Part shown: one piece after another, positions 1 through 11,017 of the stretch
How positions within the stretch are numbered: the first letter of the stretch is position 1
Layout: the number at the start of each line of letters is the position of its first letter
NCBI GenBank assembly: GCA_018105865.1
Contig: JACLAT010000045.1
Coordinates: 344,501-408,500 of the forward strand
Source of the DNA: Metaphire vulgaris
Lineage: Eukaryota > Annelida > Clitellata > Crassiclitellata > Megascolecidae
DNA length: 64,000 bases
Direction: 5' to 3'
Position numbers and translations under genes: made by a program
The notes under the pieces: model-generated
Told to the model about the DNA's origin: nothing
The model's input: only the letters and a program-made list of their open reading frames with translations
Databases searched by the model: none

Positions 1-1291
1 CCCAGCGACTTTCAAAGACACGAACCAACTTGCCTTTATAGGTTTATTTTTATTTCTTTAATAAACCAAGCAACAATGACAACAATGGCTACAGTGGCAA
101 CACTGGTCACACGGACAAAGACGCGCTGACTAGACGCACCCCGGCAGCCAAAATAACTAGCGCACAGGAAGTGCAATCGATAGTCTTTGATACGTCAGTA
201 TGAAACGATAAGCTTTAGGACTTTAAACGGGCTCCAAATACTCGCCTTCAATCGCTGTGCGTTCTTTGCTCTATCGCCTCACAGTATAAGCGAGCATAGT
301 GCGAAAACCACATGCCATGTTAGTGACTGACAATTGTCAGACTTTTGAAACTTTTTGACGGACACTTAGGCGGATTTTTCGTCAGTTGTTTGAATTTTCG
401 CGTAGTTGCCGTCAATAGGAAAAAGTAGGGACCTGCCTAATAGCGTTTTCGTTAGCGGTGGTCAGGGGCTTAGTCTACGGCTAAGCGGCGCGGCAATAGC
501 CCCTGCCAGCTGGGCGCGCGTCTCAAGCGAACTTTAGTTACAACAGCCGCCTGCGTCCGCCTATTGACGCGAGTTACATAAATTCCCATATTTCGAAGAT
601 TTTCGATTTTTAGAACCAGCCCTTGAGGGCGCTCGCTCCCAAATGTCCCTATCTATGCTTTTTATCCGCCAGAAAGTTTAATTTCGGACCCACCCCCCTA
701 GCGTTGTCGGCAGCGGCGAAAGGTGCTTCGCCGATGGCGACGCGCATCGCCAACCGGTCCTGGTGTTCCGGGCGCGTAGGGCGTAGGGCCACGTCCGCTT
801 AGGTGCCGTGAGAGCAGGGGAACCGGGCAGGTGCGTCGTCATTATCGGTGGTAAGCGACTCCGTCTACGGCCCAACCCTTGGCTAATCACCCCTGGTAAC
901 CGGGCGTCGGTGTTCAGGCGTACGCATCGTCTACGCAGCCGACCGCTGCAGCACGCGTCGAACAGCCAGACGCACGGTTCCCAGCGGAAGCCTCGCTCCG
1001 CGCAGGCTCCGTCAAACAGGCGAGGTCTTCAGCGGGCAAGCTCTCTAGTCGCTGAAGACCGAAAGGCTCTCCCTGGGCCTCTCCCTGCAAATCGTTGCCG
1101 GTTTCTATCACCTATCTCTCGGTCTTTGGGCGGGCGTGGCGATTCTAAAATTTTTACCGAAGCCTTAGCGTCTTAGCCTAGCGCGTACTCTGTCCGTTTT
1201 ACATGAATTAAAACTTTATTATTTAATTAAAATTAGTACAAATTAATTAGATTAAATTATTAACTAACAAGTTTATGCAGTTAAATAATCT

Positions 1292-1352
<61 letters not shown>

Positions 1353-1376
1353 TATCTGTGGCACATGGTCGCCACA
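1..1376 (+). mobile_element. 2.07-kb TG...CA repeat, copy 1 (cut by window start)
   Basis: This stretch is closely similar to the last two thirds of the complete copy at 42484-44561 and to the reverse of 60880-62952. It ends at 1376 with GTCGCCACA after an (AAT)n run at about 1290-1350, exactly as copy 2 does. The other end lies outside the window. A T-rich/A-rich stretch near position 40-65 matches the AATAAA-rich centre of the other copies. The short open frames at 678-1176 are not conserved as intact ORFs between copies and I do not call them genes. See copies 2 and 3 for the interpretation as a solo LTR. Confidence 0.8.
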
Positions 1377-1487
1377 AAACGCTGCATGTTAAAATAGGTA
1401 TGCCCATATTTTGGTATTGTATTGTATTGTATACTGGACTATTTATATAGCGCCGTAACATAGCATAACCAAAAACAAGGGCGCTTT

Positions 1488-2045
1488 CATGGGCGTCCGC
1501 AGAAATTTTTCCAGGGGGGTTGCAAACAGAGTTTCGATGTGATAAAGTTTTCGAAAAAGTTGATAACTTTTTTGCTTGTTAGTCATTTTGTGCGGTTGGT
1601 TACTTCAGATTACATTTACTCTACATCAAGCCTCCTTTGGAGTTGATGACTCCTTTTGCTTTTCGGTTCTTTTATCTAATATTTAGCCGGCCAATTTACA
1701 TTTAAAAACTAAATAATGACATTTTTTTCAGGGGTGTGCAAAACAAGGTTTTGTGACGAAAGAAACAAGTAATTTTACTTTTTTCCATAACTTCACAATT
1801 TTTCCAGGGGGTGCAATCAGTGGCTTAACTAAGGGATGCGGAGGGCACTTTGTCGAGTGCCCCCCGGGCCCCGGGAGGGGGCCCCAAAGAGGGGTTGCAA
1901 GTTTGCAAATTTGCTGGCGACAACCTTTTTTGCTCGTCAGCAGTTGTTAAGGGGCCCCCATATCAAGGATGCCCCCGGGCCTCCAAAAGTCACGCTACGC
2001 CACTGGGTGCAATTGCACCCCCTTCACCTCCTCCGGACGCCCATG
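1488..2045. mobile_element. hAT-type MITE, TSD GGCGCTTT
   Basis: The terminal inverted repeat starts CATGGGCGTCCG at both ends. It is flanked by a perfect 8-bp duplication GGCGCTTT (1480-1487 and 2046-2053), the length expected for hAT. It sits in the 3' end of the LINE at 1405-5500, has no transposase, and is itself interrupted by a smaller element at 1818-2005. Confidence 0.85.
1818..2005. mobile_element. Nested hAT-type MITE, TSD GGTGCAAT
   Basis: A 188-bp element begins CAGTGGCTTAACTA and ends GCTACGCCACTG. It is flanked by perfect 8-bp repeats GGTGCAAT (1810-1817, 2006-2013). The interior is G/C-run rich (GGGCCCCGGGAGGGGGCCCC). It lies inside the MITE at 1488-2045. The open frames across it are chance. 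Confidence 0.85.
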
Positions 2046-3374
2046 GGCGCTTTACAGATAGTATCACTCCCTAAAAAGATGGCTTTTTAATCTGCTTTTG
2101 AAGATGGGCCGAGCTTTAGTCCTCCTTATTTCAGGTGGGATGGTATTCCACTTGAGTGGTCCGCCTCAGGAGAAGGCGCGATCACTGAAGATGATCCTCT
2201 CCCGAACTCGGATCCAGTGGAGTATGTCTCTCATAAGAGGTGTTATGTTCGCCCGACGATCCTGACGGTAGATTAGCCTGGCGGCGACGTTTAAGATGGT
2301 CTGGATTTTTGATATTAGGTAGTCTGGAACACCATAGACGAGACTGCTGCAATAGCCAACAGTAGAGACCACCGTAGCCAGAACACACTGTAAGGTGGCA
2401 GAGGTGGAAAGTGTTTTCCTGACTTCCCGGAAGCTACGGAGTTTGTACTTGCAGCTCTTTGTTAGGCCTGCGATGTGATCAGCGAAGGAAAGTGAAGTGT
2501 TAAGTGTGACGCCAAGAAGTCGTATCTTACCAACCGGCTCAATCGCTTCTCCCGCGAACTGGAATGGAGACCAGTGAATCAGATGTAGCCTGCTGGGGGC
2601 AGCAAACCAGATAAATTTTGTTTTGTTAGGATTTAAGAGTAGTCTGTTTTCTAGCATCAATTTTTGTATGTCGTCGATGCATAATACGACTCTCTTTCGC
2701 CGCTGATAGATCATTGGGCGTCGTCGCCAGGTAGACCTGGCAATCGTCGGCATATGTGTGGTGGAGTACACCGTGTGCCTCGATCAGCTTTCCGACATCC
2801 GCAATGTAGAGTGTGAAAAGCAGCGGTCCGAGAACCGAGCCTTGTGGGACCCCGCTGATCAGCATCGTGTGATCAAATATGTGGCCCGATTTATGGCCAC
2901 GAACTGGCGGCGGTCGCTAAGATTGCTGCGAAACCAGGCTAGGGCAGGGCCTACAATGCCGTAGGCTGTTTTCAGTCTAGTCAGAAGGATGGTGTGGTCG
3001 ACCGAATCAAACGCAGCCGTGAGATCCAAACTAGCAAGGGTAACCAATTTATGGTCGGCAACACACTCAATTATGTCATTAAGGATTTTTAGCAGCAGTG
3101 ACGGGTAATTGCCCTTTTTTTATCTAATTAATTAGAATTAGAATTAGTTGAAATTTTACAATTACAATTAGAATTATTAGAATTAGCAAAATTTCACAAC
3201 CAATTAATTAGAATTAGAATTAGATACCTTTTAATTTAATTAGAATTAGCAATTAGAAGTGCAGTGATAAAAGTTGCGATGCATTGTAATATAATGGCGA
3301 AAATTAATTTCATCCTCCGTAATCCATATCAGAATTGCATTTTGCAAGTAAAAGTGACTCAAACAAAGTATCAT

Positions 3375-4877
3375 CTATTCGATTTCATTTTCTCCTATCA
3401 TTAAGAATAAATCCACTGCACTAAATGATCTTTCAATAGCAGCAGATGTGGCCGGTACAATATGATGCTGCAAATGTAGCTGGTATAAACAGGGAAAGTT
3501 CAATTTATGGTCCTCCCAAAAAGAAATACAATTAGAGTTCATATTGGTTGGAGTATCTAAGTAACTTTGGAGCTCTTCAGTTTCTGTTGACGTCAGCAAA
3601 GTTTCTTCCATATATCCAAATAGATCGTTGTGGGACTTAATTTGAGGTGTGACTGATTTGTCATTGTCCATAGCTCTGGAAAATACTAAAGGGAATGGGA
3701 TTATGCCATGCCACAGTTGACATAATTCAAAAATTGTATAAGGAACAACAAGCTACTGTAAGAGTGGACAAAGAAACAACAGGTTGGTTTATGATTGGAA
3801 AAGGCCTACGACAGGGCTGCCTTATCTCCCCTATGTCATTTAATTGCTATTCAGAACACATAATGAGATGTTCAGCAGATGAACTTCCAGATACAGGAAT
3901 TAACATCAGTGGACGAGTGATTAACAACCTGAGATATGCTGACGACATAGTTTTGATAGCAACTTCGCCAAATTCATTGCAGGAACTGGTAGATAAAGTG
4001 GATTTTGTATCGAGAGAACTTGGTCTTGAAATTAGCATTAAAAACAAAGGTAATGGTAGCTACAGACAAAAGGATCAAAATCAATATCATGTGTCGTGGG
4101 CAACCTATCGAACAAGTGGAAACCTTCCGTTATCTTGGTTCATTAATTACAGAGGATAATGACTGCAGCTCTGAAATAAGATCAAGGCTTGGCATGGGGC
4201 GTTCAGCCATAAAGACACTCACTACTGTTTGGAAGGATCGGTCGCTCAGTCTGCACATAAAGAAACGCCTGATGGAAGCATTGGTCTGGCCCATTGCAAC
4301 ATATGGAGCTGAAGCTTGGACAGTGAAAAGGCAGATCAGAAAAGAATCAATGCTTTCGAGATGACAGCTTTCAGAAGAATGATGTCCATCAGCTGGAAAG
4401 AACATAGAACAAATGCCTCAATCATAGAAGAACTTGGGGAAAATAGGCGTCTATACTCAGTTATCAAATTTAGGAAACTGAAATACTTTGGTCACATAGT
4501 GCGAGCAGACAATTTATGTACAACGATACTGCATGGCAGAATTAATGGCAAGAGGAAGAGAGGACGGCCTCGTAGACGATGGACGGATGATATTGTGGAA
4601 TGGACAAAACAACCAATTATCAATTGCATCAGAACTGCAAAAGACAGAGTCACGTGGAGAACCTTGTCATCAGCCTGCATAGCCTCCGACCCTCAGCAAT
4701 GAGGATGGACGATACCATACCATACCATACCATAGCCGGTGTCAAAGGTGTATTGTTTATCTGCTTTGAGACTAAATTTACTTGACGTTTAATTTGTCCT
4801 TGAACAAAATATCTTTCCTCCGCACTCTCTATCCACTTGAGTTTGAATCGTGGTTCCAAAGCACTTGACACAAGCAA
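3375..4877 (-). pseudogene. hAT transposase, C-terminal part, split by a LINE
   Basis: The minus-strand frame 4877 to about 4740 reads SSALEPRFKLKWI, the hAT motif normally written LDPRFK, found upstream of the dimerisation domain. The frame resumes at 3671-3375 with FWEDHKLNFPCLYQLHLQ and VPATSAAIERSFSAVD, the hAT C-terminal dimerisation region (W...FP.L, PATSA..ER.FS). The two parts are separated by the LINE at 3675-4736, which disrupts the gene. No start, BED finger or first catalytic region is visible. It is a remnant of a DNA-cutting transposase, not an active gene. Confidence 0.85.
3675..4736 (+). mobile_element. LINE, 5'-truncated, inserted in the hAT transposase
   Basis: The C-terminal half of a reverse transcriptase is read on plus in three frames. 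3695-4080 has GLRQGCLISPMSFN and LRYADDIVLIA. 4040-4340 has FRYLGSLITEDNDCSSEI. 4320-4702 has KLKYFGHIVRADNL and GRPRRRWTDDIVEW. At least two frameshifts show decay. The tail is a run of ATACC units (about 4711-4733). The 7-mer CCATAGC at both edges (3668-3674, 4730-4736) is a plausible target duplication. The style resembles LINEs encoding an AP endonuclease and a C-terminal RRRW motif; I do not assign a clade. Confidence 0.85.
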
Positions 4878-5469
4878 GTGTGCTAATTAGGCAAATAATT
4901 GTTCTTTTCAATTACAATTAGCAAGCTATTCATTAGAATTAGAATTAGAACTAGCAATATTTTGGAAGTAATTGATTAGAATTAGAATTAAACAGATAGC
5001 TAATTCATTAGCTAATTAATTAGAATTAGAAATTGAATTACCCATCACTGTTTAGCAGTGCGGTCTCGGTCCAGTAGTGACTCCTATAGGCCGACTGTAA
5101 ATCAGGCAGGCGATTATTTTCGGTCTGGTAGGCTACTAGTTGACCAGAGACTATTCTTTCAAGCAGTTTGAAAGAAACGACACGTTCGATATAGGTCTAT
5201 AACTGGCCGGTTCGGATGGATCCAGCATAGAGGCCTTCAGGCGAGGTCTGACTACGGCACACTTCCAGGGTGTCGGGAAGTGGCCAGACTCAAGTGAGAC
5301 GTTCAGCAGATCAGTCATGAAGGGAGCGAGTGGAGTAATACACTTTTGTAGCAGCCAGGTCGGGAGTGGGTCAAGAAGACACCGCTTCAGAGGTACCTGG
5401 CGGACTAATCGAGTGACATCGAGTGACATATTTTGATATATTATGAATTGTTCACTGAGCCAATTCCCC

Positions 5470-5775
5470 AAACTGGAAGAACACAGCATATTCAAGTACC
5501 AGATTTGCTATCAGATACGATATATTCGGATGGCCTCTTCTCTAGATATTTTTAGGCGTCACCTTAAAACATATTTGTTTCCTCCTTAAGTCCTGGTGTT
5601 GCCCTGACTGATTTTTTTGGTTTTTGACTTGGACCGAATCGACCCTCCTCGGCTACAGTCTGCTCTGTCGATAGGCACTGCGGTTTGTGGTCTGAGGCGT
5701 CCCCGATGAACACCTATGTATTTGAAATGGACGATACATTAATTTTTGAATTGAATTTTTTTGAATTTTTTGATT
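5470..5775 (+). mobile_element. LINE 3' end (severely truncated)
   Basis: The plus strand reads SSLDIFRRHLKTYLFPP followed by a stop near 5588, the conserved last residues of L2/CR1-type ORF2 proteins. A 3' UTR of about 180 bases follows and ends in TTGAATT-type repeats (5740-5775). It abuts the 5' end of the minus-strand LINE. Confidence 0.65.
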
Positions 5776-6002
5776 TTTTTTTTAAATTTTGAAGATCAAG
5801 AAGTGTAAGAAGATAGGGAATGTCTAATACTTTAATAAGTGTGTGCTAGTACTCTGATAATACAAATCCATGGTCCTTTAAACCGTAATTACTACATGTA
5901 TTTCGATTCCCTCGTATTTGTATTAGAACGCACAGTAACTGCTAGACATTATTCATATGCTAATAAAATTGATGATTCGTGTTAAATCATAAATTATTGC
6001 AG

Positions 6003-6368
6003 TTGTGGTTCGTATTGATTCCAAACTGAAACATATAAACCACTTGAAAACGAAAGAAACTTCAGCTCATATTGTTACCCTTATTAACAATATTTACAAT
6101 GAAATACATGGAGTTAAATATGAACGCCCATTGAATGAGATGCTTCAACTGAAGTTAATTGGAGCCAAACAACATCAGGACGTTTCACTCTATTTCTTCT
6201 GTAATCAGTCGGAAGAAGTCGATCGTCTCGAGGAAATGGCTAAAGACGGGCGATTGAAGGAATTTGCTGAATCCTTCTTTAATCAATTAAAAAGAATTCA
6301 AAAGAAGATCAAAGTAACGCTTAAATGGACGCCAGATATTTTTACGAGAAGTCGTGCATTGATCCAAG
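6003..6368 (+). CDS. Orphan internal exon of an unrecognised host gene
   Basis: An open frame of 122 codons is bounded by a good 3' splice site (TTATTGCAG, ending at 6002) and a 5' splice site (CAAG|GTATTA at 6369). Both boundaries are phase 1, and the exon length is 366, divisible by three, so the exon could be skipped or shuffled. The peptide is charged and helical, with VSLYFFCNQSEEVDRLEEM, then GRLKEFAESFFNQLKRI. I do not recognise the domain. Unlike the surrounding repeats it has no stop codons and no transposon motif. It may belong to the gene with exons at 26.0-33.6 kb, whose introns are also phase 1, but a direct joint to the first exon there does not fit in phase. Confidence 0.5.
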
Positions 6369-7139
6369 GTATTATATTGACTATCTGTACATACTGTATA
6401 ATCACTGGTAATAGCTGCGATGCAATGTGATGCAATTATACAAGATATTATTTAAGCGCCTCATCTCGATCAAAACTCAAAAAGGTTCCAACTAAGATTA
6501 CTTTGAACGGAAAGTGGGTAGATGTTCAAGCACTTGAGCTTTCTAGTTGTCATCATTCGTATTTAATAGCTGTTATGTAATGCATTAGAATGTACTCTAA
6601 CTCGTCATTTATAAAATGCCTCTTCTGGAGGAACACTCAGATAGGCTCCAACTATGGCTACTTTTAAGGGAGAAGCCAAAGGTTTTCAAGCGTTTGTGAA
6701 AGAGTATAGGCCTACTAGCACTATAGGCTATATTATACTCTAGTCTTGTATGCATTATAATATTGACTACTGTTATTCATAAGTACACATTTTCTTTGCA
6801 ACCTGCATCACAATTTTATGCTTATCTTCATTGAAGATATATAATTCAATTTATCATTAACAATTAATACAGCACCATTATTATTTTACTATTTTCAAAC
6901 ATTTTGTCGCTGCACACTTCTACCATTGCTGCGGCACAGTTATTATTATTCATGCCAAACCTCAACCAAATACTAATGTAATCAACAAGTACGATGCGTT
7001 GTATGCCATGAGTAGACATTTTATCAAGGAATGGATTTATTCAGTGGAAGTCATTTGGACAATGACATGAATCAGTTTCACCGGTCGTTGGAGAGAGTTC
7101 TATGTGACGACCATGAATTGTCACCAGAACTATTGATTT
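6369..7139. other. AT-rich intron-like or intergenic stretch
   Basis: No coding frame, inverted-repeat element or strong repeat was seen. One copy of the recurring palindrome TAGGCCTA is at 6707-6714. Confidence 0.4.
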
Positions 7140-7172
7140 GTAGAAGACACATAGACCTATTGAATTGGGCTC

Positions 7173-7248
<76 letters not shown>

Positions 7249-7326
7249 TGATTTTAAGTGGTTTAGGAGGCTAAGTAAGCCTGTGGGGAAACCACTGAAA
7301 CCTCTTCTCATAGTAGTCTTCGGCAT
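7140..7326 (-). mobile_element. LINE 3' terminus: hairpin plus (ATT)n tail
   Basis: On the minus strand a conserved segment reads AGTGGTTTCCCC, AGGCTTACTTAGCCT, AAACCACT and leads into (ATT)n (about 7171-7246). The outer arms AGTGGTTT/AAACCACT and inner arms AGGCT/AGCCT pair as a hairpin. The same unit follows the stop codon of the LINE at 45.8 kb and occurs at 33.7 kb, so this is a heavily 5'-truncated copy of that LINE family. Confidence 0.7.
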
Positions 7327-7357
7327 TTGATGTTTCCTGGTGATTATCCATCTAAGC

Positions 7358-7702
7358 CAGCGGTTCTCAACATTTATAGTGCCGCGATCCTTTTAATTCA
7401 ATTCCCAAAGATTTGGCGACCCCAACAGTAAAATTATTTCCATTCATAGGTTGTTACTATTAAAATCGCAATGCAAATATCTTATAAGCATTTTCATTTT
7501 TAGGAATTGAACATAATTATAATAAAAGCGTTACGTTATTTTGTGCTAAATGTATTTCTAATTACAATGAAACTACAAATAAATGAAATTGTGTCTTTAT
7601 TACATACGCAACTCCATAATACCGATGGTCTCAGGCGGCCCCTGGAAAATCCTCATTCGACTACCCCCGTCGGAGTCGCGACCCACAAGTTGAGAACCGC
7701 TG
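7358..7702. mobile_element. hAT-Charlie-like MITE
   Basis: The inverted ends are CAGCGGTTCTCAAC and GTTGAGAACCGCTG, a sequence typical of Charlie-type hAT elements. The flanks are ATCTAAGC (7350-7357) and CTCTAAGC (7703-7710), an 8-bp duplication with one change. There is no transposase frame. The 100 bases from 7563 are shared with the duplicate at 9746. Confidence 0.8.
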
Positions 7703-8375
7703 CTCTAAGCTGTCAATCAAGATTCTCTCATACTTGAAAAGTATGAGCGTGTCAAACATTTAATCAAGCATTATTTTAGTCAATTAGAGTTTATATTAAA
7801 TTATCTGTCAGCCATAAATGCAATTTCTTCAAAATTGTGCTTCAATCAATAACCACAACAACAATAATTATTGCATTTCAGCCATTCGTGTGGAAGAACA
7901 TATCTCACAATGGACACCTACATCTGTGAGTACTTTCCATATTCAATCTTATATTCAATTAAAAATGACGCGTGACTGTCAGTGGAATCTAACTTCGAGG
8001 ATTTGTATCAACCGCGACAAAAACTATAAATGTAATCAAATTTGACGTTCACAATTTGTGTTATTCCGTCGGATTAAAATTTATGAACTTTTATGAACTG
8101 AAAAGCCTTTTTGTTATCTACAAAGGATAAAAATACAATGGTCTTTGGTGTTCTCTTTCTTTTTGTATTACATTAGATACTACAGATAGTTAAAGCTATC
8201 ATCGCCAGCTGCGTTATATCATTCACGCAGTAATTAGTTTATGTCACTTTCCAGATAAGCACTGTTGAAAACACCTCAATCACATTTCGATTGAAATGCC
8301 GCACTATACAGTTTCCCAAATAACTTACAGTGTGGTTCAAATCTTGATTTGTATCTTATCTTATTGCAACTATTG
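7563..8375. repeat. Duplicated block, copy A (partner 9746-10700)
   Basis: The sequence from TACAATGAAACTACAAATAA through CTTATCTTATTGCAACT is repeated in the same order and orientation from 9746. Copy A has about 110 bases (about 7813-7924) absent from copy B, and B carries a minisatellite insertion. The minus strand of both includes a faded LINE motif (D.KKAF). The copies are roughly 2.2 kb apart, which suggests a local duplication or two insertions of one decayed element. Confidence 0.75.
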
Positions 8376-8394
8376 AATCGCCCAGCATAAAAAG

Positions 8395-8570
8395 GTCCGC
8401 GACAACCAATGGGGACAGGTTGCTTTTCGAGAAATTAGCTACTGGTCCAAAGGAAACAAAAGAATCACCTGGAGAAGCACAAATTCTTAAGATTCGAACT
8501 CAAGCAATCATTGACCAATGGAATGTTAGAGGATTGAACAGTTTAGGAAAACTGGCTACTCTAAGCAAAG
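8395..8570 (+). mobile_element. LINE endonuclease fragment, first part
   Basis: The plus strand encodes WNVRGLNSLGKLATL (around 8520-8565), the usual start of a LINE AP-endonuclease domain. It is interrupted at 8570 by a hAT element and resumes at 9547. Confidence 0.65.
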
Positions 8571-9546
8571 CATAGGTGTAAAAAACGTTTTTTAAGTTTT
8601 TTATTTTCCCCACGTTTTCTTCGTTTTTTAACGTTTTTTATTTTGCCAACGTTTTTTATAATAAAAAACGTTGGCAAAATTAAAAGTACAGATTTTCTTA
8701 AACCAGCTACAAAATTTAGTTTAGTTGGCGCTACATTTAATGCAACTTTTTCTTTTCAAAAGCTCTGCAGTGTCTACATTGCATTCTTTGCATTGTTTCT
8801 GAAGCACATACCGTACCTACTCCCTAGACGGGTTAATGTTCGCCTTATTTCCCCTCAGGGCAAGTGGCGTATTAAGGGCAATTATTGAACACCTGGATGC
8901 GTTAATAATGGGTTCAGATGCCCCATAAGAATAACTCGTTTTCTAGAACACAAATTGCAAATTTCCGCTTTTACTTTTATTCATAAAAGCAATTACTCGT
9001 CACGCTTGGTGAGCCCACCTGCTCCAAATGCCTACTAGATACCGGACGTGTGGTGCTAACCAGGGCGCGATTTGTAGGGGGGTATCTTCCTTCCACTGCC
9101 CAACTGCATCCCCCTACTGCTACATCCCCACCACTACATCTCCCACTGCTACAGTTCCTAACAACTACATCCCCCCAAGCTCGACATATCCCCCCCACTG
9201 CTCCAGGTCACAAATCGCGCCCTGGTGCTAGCAACGGCATTTACTCAATACAACATAGAGTGAGCATTTTTGCCGTCATTGTTTAAATACAGTATAAGAA
9301 AATGTGAACCTGTGTTTTGAAATTTATGCCGTTATTATTGCTGTTTATTTAATTTCACAGTCGTTTTGCATGGTGCGACTTGAGTTATGATTCCCTGTGG
9401 GTAGGTATGGCACATTCATTAATGTCGCTCCGAAAACTTCGGTAACCTAACGTTTTTTATTCAACGTTTTTTAACGTTTTTTATTTCTGTAACGTTTTTT
9501 ACGGTTTTTAACGTTTTTTATTATTTTTCCGTTTTTTACATCTATG
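8571..9546. mobile_element. hAT-type element, TSD AAGCAAAG
   Basis: The ends are CATAGGTGTAAAAAACG and the complement of CATAGATGTAAAAAACG, flanked by perfect AAGCAAAG (8563-8570, 9547-9554). Subterminal arrays of AACGTTTTTTA-like units lie at 8580-8670 and 9450-9540. It is 976 bp with no transposase and contains a smaller hAT MITE at 9061-9224. It split a LINE endonuclease gene. Confidence 0.85.
9061..9224. mobile_element. Nested hAT-type MITE
   Basis: A 164-bp element with ends CAGGGCGCGATTTGT and ACAAATCGCGCCCTG. The flanks are GTGCTAAC and GTGCTAGC (8-bp duplication, one mismatch). The interior is C-rich with CTGCTACATCCC-like repeats. Confidence 0.8.
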
Positions 9547-9735
9547 AAGCAAAGAACTGGAAAGAACAAACACAAAAATATGTGGATTATCAGAAACAAA
9601 ATGGACACAAAGTGGACACTTTTTGACGATAGAAGGCCATAAAGTTTTGTACTCGGGAGGACCAAATAAAGAACACCATGGAGTTGCCATCTGGATACAT
9701 AAAAAGTGGTGGGAAGTTTAGATGAATATCAGCCA
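9547..9735 (+). mobile_element. LINE endonuclease fragment, second part
   Basis: The plus strand reads CGLSETKWTQSGHF, then GHKVLYSGG and HHGVAIWIHKK, the middle of a LINE endonuclease domain (SETKW, GVAI). It continues the fragment at 8395-8570 across the hAT insertion. The rest of the LINE is missing here. Confidence 0.7.
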
Positions 9736-9745
9736 ATCATTTCTA

Positions 9746-10700
9746 AATACAATGAAACTACAAATAAATGAAATTGTGTCTTTATTACTTACGCAACTCC
9801 ATAGTACCGATGGTCTCAGGCGGCCCCTGGAAAATCCTCATTCGACTACTCAATCAAGATTCTCTCATACTTGAAAAGTATGAGCATGTCAAACATTTAA
9901 TCAAGCATTATTTTAGTCAATTAGAGTTTATATTAAATTATCTGTCAGCCATCTGTGAGTACTTTCCATATTCAATCTTATATTCAACTAAAAATGACGC
10001 GTGACTGTCAGTGGAATCTTTTTATCAACTGTGGCAAAAACTATAAATGTAATCAAATTTGACGTTCACAATTTGTGTTATTCCGTCGGATTAAAATTTA
10101 TGAACTTTTGACAATGGCCATGGATTCGGTTACAGGTCGCAGTCATGACCGCCCCCGGTTATGACCGCCCCAGTAATGACCGCCACGGTTACGACCGCCC
10201 TGGTTAGGATCGCCCCAGCCATGACCGCCCCAGCCATGACCGTCCCAGCTATGACCGCCCCAGCTGTGACCTCCCCAGTTATAACCGCCACCTTTATAAA
10301 GCCTATAAGCGCCACTCCTTCTTTACCCTTTTCAGTTCTAAATATTTGTAAATGATTAGCCATGCTGACAAATCTCCGCTAACCGCTAACCGTAGATTTT
10401 TCAAATGTCTTGGCGCAAGAATTTGGTGTTGTCCATAGTCTTTCATGGGATATTATGTCAAAAGCCTTTTTGTAATCTATAAAGGATAAAAATACAATGG
10501 TCTTTGGTGTTCTCTTGCTTTTTCCAGCTGCGTTATATCATTCACGCAGTAATTAGTTTATGTCACTTTCCAGATAAGCACTGTTGAAAACACTTCAATC
10601 ACATTTCGATTTCAATGAAATGCCGCACTATACAGTTTCCCAAATAACTTGCAGTGTGGTTCAAATCTTGATTTGCAACTTATCTTATTACAACTACTGA
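9746..10700. repeat. Duplicated block, copy B, with minisatellite
   Basis: Second copy of the block at 7563-8375. Relative to A it lacks about 110 bases near 9953 and gains about 350 bases (10110-10460). The gain holds a minisatellite (10141-10300) and a minus-strand reverse transcriptase scrap reading FIDYKKAFDIISHERLW (about 10390-10500). Confidence 0.75.
10141..10300. repeat. Minisatellite of about 13-14-bp GACCGCCCCAG units
   Basis: About eleven imperfect tandem units of the type TATGACCGCCCCAG are visible. This GC-rich island contrasts with the AT-rich surroundings. It gives alanine/threonine/valine-rich open frames on both strands that are not genes. Confidence 0.8.
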
Positions 10701-10779
10701 ATTAGATACTGCAGTTGTTATCATGAGACTCCAATGCCAAGAGCGCCACTGAGTATAAAAATAATAGGTGCTATACAAG

Positions 10780-11017
10780 TGATACGCTGCATTGAAGGGT
10801 ATGTGTCTCCTCACCGAGTCCTATGACATCAGATCGACCTACCATCTGGACGTCGCTTCGATTCCTCCTGGAAGCGACCTCTGGGACGACCAAGAAACAG
10901 GTGGATCGATCAGTTTCGACAGTACAACAACATCCCTCCCACCTCTCTCTAGCGATGCGCCGTTCTCAGAGGACATAGTATTGAGGCTACGCAACGGTGC
11001 ATCGCTGGCTACGTGAA
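10780..11017 (+). mobile_element. LINE C-terminal fragment
   Basis: One plus frame reads KRPLGRPRNRWIDQFRQY near 10870-10925, the GRPR.RW signature at the C-terminus of several LINE ORF2 proteins. No other LINE domain is attached. The hAT element at 11026 starts just after it. Confidence 0.55.

Larger units (their letters stand above)
3096..5050 (-). mobile_element. hAT transposon (internally deleted), TSD TTTAGCAG
   Basis: The ends are CAGTGACGGGTAATT and the complement of CAGTGATGGGTAATT. A perfect 8-bp duplication TTTAGCAG flanks the element (3088-3095, 5051-5058). Both subterminal regions (3120-3260 and 4890-5045) are dense in AATTAGAATTAG units, which could be transposase-binding repeats. 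It carries the 3' part of a hAT transposase on the minus strand, split by a LINE (about 3675-4736). Without the LINE it would be only about 0.9 kb, so most of the transposase gene is missing. Confidence 0.9.
1405..5500 (-). mobile_element. L2/CR1-like LINE, 5'-truncated and interrupted
   Basis: A non-LTR retrotransposon is read on the minus strand. Its pieces, in coding order, are: 5495-5151, start of reverse transcriptase (DPLPTWLL, WKCAVVRPRLK, SYRPISNVSFLS); 3047-2859 (LDLTAAFDSVDH); 2865-2626 ([16 protein letters not shown]); and 2771-2080, thumb and C-terminus ending in WNTIPPEIR and FKSRLKSHLF. Frame changes separate the pieces, so it is dead. Its 3' end has a GCGC...GGCGCTATATAA element and a tail of ACAAT units (minus) near 1410-1433. 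A hAT transposon (3096-5050) splits it with the target duplication TTTAGCAG, and a hAT MITE (1488-2045) sits in its 3' end. The clade call rests on motif style only. Confidence 0.8.

Noticed and set aside
808..1176. 122-codon plus frame in repeat copy 1
   Set aside because: It is not preserved as an intact frame in copies 2 and 3.
1273..1461. Poly-isoleucine and poly-tyrosine frames (also at 7078, 44534, 45617)
   Set aside because: These are translations of (ATT)n/(AAT)n runs, with no conserved coding part beyond LINE tails.
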